Of a stretch of 64,000 nucleotides of DNA, positions 61,971 to 64,000 are shown one piece after another. The notes below the pieces were generated by a model, which saw only the letters and a program-made list of their open reading frames with translations, was not told where the DNA came from and made no database searches. Origin of the DNA: Paludibacterium sp. (GTDB lineage Bacteria > Pseudomonadota > Gammaproteobacteria > Burkholderiales > Chromobacteriaceae); the NCBI RefSeq assembly GCF_019232825.1, contig NZ_JAFAND010000035.1:62001-126000 (forward strand), written 5' to 3'. Each line of letters starts with the position of its first letter. Position 1 is the first letter of the stretch. The translations under genes were made by a program, and so were the position numbers.

Positions 61971-62882
61971 ATGGAAGCGACGCTACAAGAAAGCAATCCG
62001 ATCGTCATGGACGATCCAAGCCGCAAGATGGTGCGCACCTTGATCGGGGCTTCGCACCGCAAGTTACTGATGCTGGATTCCGTTGTGGATTGGCAATGCG
62101 GGGTGGACCGCGCCAATCTGCCCAAACTCGAACAAGCAGCATGGATGTATGGTACGCCGTACTGGGATCAGCTGACACCTGAGCAAAAGAACGAAGTACT
62201 GTGGCTGGAAACCTCACGCGACGTTTCGTACTTCATCTGGCTGGAGCAGGCGCTGCCGGTGCTGTACGTCGGGTACGTTAATCAGTATCACGACGTGCTG
62301 ACACCGGATATTCGCGAGTACCTGATGATTTTCTCGCGCGAGGAAATCGTGCACACGCTGATGTTCCGCCGCTATCTGGAAGTCGCGAACCTACCGTTGT
62401 GGAGCCATCCGGAAAGCATTCCGCAGTTTTCTCAGTTTGAATCGCAGTTGCCGGTGCTGCACCCTGTCTACGGTATTTTGTGGAATCTGCTGATCGAGTG
62501 GTTCGCCGAACTGAACTCGATCTATCAAACGCAACACGAGGGTATCGACCCGCTGACGCGCAGCATGTTCAAGGAACATCACATGGAGGAGGTGCGGCAC
62601 ATCGCCTTTGCCAAGAGCGTGGTGGAAAACTATTTTGCTCAGGCGCCGGGCGATGAATTCAAGCAAGTACAGGCATTTTTCCGCAAGGGCTATCAGTTCC
62701 TGGTCGACGAATACACCTATATGCCCGAGATTGCCCGCTTTACCTCGTTTGAGTTCCCGATACAGCCGCACGAAACGCAGAAGATTGCAGAAATTCGCCA
62801 ATCGGAAAGCAATCGAAAACTGAATGAAATCCGTTTTCGGGACGTGAACGAATGGTGCAAGCGCTACGGCATCATTGACTGA
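61971..62882 (+). CDS. AurF-like non-heme diiron oxygenase
   Basis: The 303-aa protein has the ligand set of AurF-type diiron N-oxygenases and related oxidases: E92 (IWLEQALP), E125xxH128 (SREEIVH), E176 (NLLIEWFAEL), H203 and E207xxH210 (EHHMEEVRH). Spacing between ligands, including H-x3-E-x2-H, matches AurF. It lies 44 bp after the acyl-CoA ligase gene. The reaction could be hydroxylation, N-oxidation or desaturation of an acyl substrate; this is inference from context. Confidence 0.85.
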   Translation: MEATLQESNPIVMDDPSRKMVRTLIGASHRKLLMLDSVVDWQCGVDRANLPKLEQAAWMYGTPYWDQLTPEQKNEVLWLETSRDVSYFIWLEQALPVLYVGYVNQYHDVLTPDIREYLMIFSREEIVHTLMFRRYLEVANLPLWSHPESIPQFSQFESQLPVLHPVYGILWNLLIEWFAELNSIYQTQHEGIDPLTRSMFKEHHMEEVRHIAFAKSVVENYFAQAPGDEFKQVQAFFRKGYQFLVDEYTYMPEIARFTSFEFPIQPHETQKIAEIRQSESNRKLNEIRFRDVNEWCKRYGIID

Positions 62883-62962
62883 ACGCGCTTCTTCCGCCGT
62901 GGAAGCCTCCGCGGCGGTTTCCTGACTGCTTTCACTATCTTGCTGCTGCAAGGGGGCTTCCT

Positions 62963-63757
62963 ATGCTCGACATTCTTCCGCTTCAGAGTTCGTATCACAT
63001 CGCCGAACTACGTATTGCCAAGCCACCGGCGCATTTCATGGATCTGGAAACCCTGCGCGCGCTGCGGCATGCCTACGAGCAGGCCGAGGCCGAGGGTTGG
63101 CAAGGCTTGATATTGTCTGGCGTGCCCGGTTTTTTTTCTTCCGGCATCGATCTCATTCCGCTACTGCAAAGCGATGTGGCCGCCGTGCATGACTATTGGC
63201 ACGCCGTGTTCGATCTTGCCTGCGCGATGGCGCGCAGCCCCATACCGACCATTGCCGCCATTACCGGCCACTGCCTTGCGTCGGGCACTCTGCTGGCGCT
63301 CTTTGCCGATTATCGCCTCATGGCACAAGGCAACTGGGGTATCGGCCTGAATGAAGTCCGTGCCGGCGTGGCATTACCGGATTGTTTCCAGTTGCCGCTG
63401 CGCCGGGCGGTGGGCGTGCGTCAGGCCGAGCAGATGCTGGTCTTCGGTCGGATTCTCACGCCGCAGCAAGCCTTGAACATCGGGCTGGTGGATGAGTTGG
63501 CTGAGCCGGAGGCATTGCTGGACTTGGCCGTGCAACGGCTGGAAGCCTTGCTGGCGCTTCCGGCGCACAGCATGCGCTCCACTCGCGCCATTAGCCGTCA
63601 GGATCTGTCGAATGTTTTTACCGAGGTTGACGCGCTGCCGGTAGAGGATTTTGTCCAGGCGTTTCTCGACGCCCAAACACAGACGGCGTTACGCCGGGTC
63701 GCCGATGAGATCGTACGTAAGGCGACCCGGACCGGACGCGCTGTCAACGGACCATGA
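62963..63757 (+). CDS. Crotonase-family (enoyl-CoA hydratase/isomerase) protein of the diiron cluster
   Basis: The 264-aa protein has the oxyanion-hole element GVPGFFSSGIDLIPLL and the helix GHCLASGTLLALFADYRL. Glu in LNEVRAG occupies the hydratase catalytic position and QAEQMLVFG supplies the second candidate acid. AAGGGGGC precedes the ATG. It continues the acyl-tailoring run with the ligase and diiron oxygenase. Confidence 0.87.
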   Translation: MLDILPLQSSYHIAELRIAKPPAHFMDLETLRALRHAYEQAEAEGWQGLILSGVPGFFSSGIDLIPLLQSDVAAVHDYWHAVFDLACAMARSPIPTIAAITGHCLASGTLLALFADYRLMAQGNWGIGLNEVRAGVALPDCFQLPLRRAVGVRQAEQMLVFGRILTPQQALNIGLVDELAEPEALLDLAVQRLEALLALPAHSMRSTRAISRQDLSNVFTEVDALPVEDFVQAFLDAQTQTALRRVADEIVRKATRTGRAVNGP

Positions 63758-63785
63758 TGGGAACGGGTTCTCGCCGGAGGCTGCC

Positions 63786-64000
63786 ATGAATTTGTACTTG
63801 CGACTGCTGTATACCTGGATCCGCGCCTGCTTCAAATCTCGTATTCAAATCGGGGATGTGATCGAACTGGCATTGACGGTATTGCCCAATGACCTGGATT
63901 TCAACGGACACATGAATAATGGCCGTTACATGACCATTGTCGATTTGGGCCTGATCGAATACATGACGCGATGCGGTTTTTTGCGGCAAGCGCTTAAGCG
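63786..64000 (+). CDS. Acyl-CoA thioesterase-like hotdog protein, 3' truncated
   Basis: The frame runs to the window end, giving 71 complete codons. It begins MNLYLRLLYTWIRACFKSRI and shows the hotdog motif LPNDLDFNGHMNNGRYMTI with the conserved Asp and the following helix, as in THEM6-like thioesterases. It starts 28 bp after the crotonase stop and is probably in the same transcript. The C-terminus and catalytic completeness cannot be judged. Confidence 0.8.
   Translation, partial: MNLYLRLLYTWIRACFKSRIQIGDVIELALTVLPNDLDFNGHMNNGRYMTIVDLGLIEYMTRCGFLRQALK

Overview
The window is a 64 kb stretch of a high-GC, gene-dense bacterial chromosome. Gene content and order point to a betaproteobacterium, most likely of the Neisseriales (Chromobacteriaceae-like). 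Supporting landmarks are the folC–SPOR–cvpA–purF–metZ run, the nfeD–stomatin–yciB–yciI–bolA–parvulin run, orn–M48 protease–phhB–rsgA, a short 4.5S RNA and phaB. This placement is an inference from synteny. I saw no rRNA, tRNA, CRISPR array, prophage or complete insertion sequence.

Layout. 1–2.4 kb: end of pgeF and prfC. 2.4–6.6 kb: a long-chain alcohol oxidation unit resembling Pseudomonas laoABCR (TetR regulator, GMC alcohol dehydrogenase, Tat-signal protein, aldehyde dehydrogenase). 6.8–9.8 kb: an LpxO-like lipid A hydroxylase, then a two-gene cassette (DUF6933-like protein plus AAA ATPase) bracketed by inverted copies of a 24-bp palindromic element. 9.8–18.9 kb: a fatty-acid beta-oxidation block (fadA, fadB, fadL, thioesterase, fadE, PsrA-like TetR regulator). 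19–25.3 kb: a long minus-strand operon (119-aa unknown, ygfX-like, folC, SPOR protein, cvpA, purF, metZ) with an intrinsic terminator between cvpA and purF. 25.4–32.2 kb: uup, an NlpC/P60 lipoprotein, an aspartate aminotransferase, a small membrane protein, a sodium-dependent transporter and argE. 32.3–35.4 kb: the 4.5S RNA gene, an HTH regulator, a universal stress protein, a thioesterase, a TerB-like protein and xerC. 35.4–44.1 kb: cinA-type amidase, pgi, orn, M48 protease, phhB, rsgA, phaB, a SemiSWEET-like transporter, a GbsR/MarR-like regulator, msrC and guaC with an attenuator-like leader. 44.3–50 kb: a ParA-like ATPase, a 273-bp MITE, a 42-aa membrane ORF, nfeD, stomatin, yciB, yciI, bolA and two tandem parvulins. 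50–59.6 kb: AraC regulator, NTF2-like protein, enoyl-CoA hydratase, a SafE-like membrane protein, a zur–COG0523 zinc operon with a clear Zur box, a cytochrome c'/b561 pair, a TPR methyltransferase, a response regulator with PP2C phosphatase, a small secreted protein and a phosphoesterase. 59.7–64 kb: a cluster of HxlR regulator, acyl-CoA ligase, AurF-like diiron oxygenase, crotonase and a thioesterase cut by the window end.

The dominant theme is acyl metabolism: alcohol to aldehyde to acid oxidation, fatty-acid import and beta-oxidation, several thioesterases, acetoacetyl-CoA reduction and the terminal diiron-oxygenase cluster. The best candidates for undescribed biology are that terminal cluster, the palindrome-bounded DUF6933/ATPase cassette, the guaC leader attenuator and the MITE.
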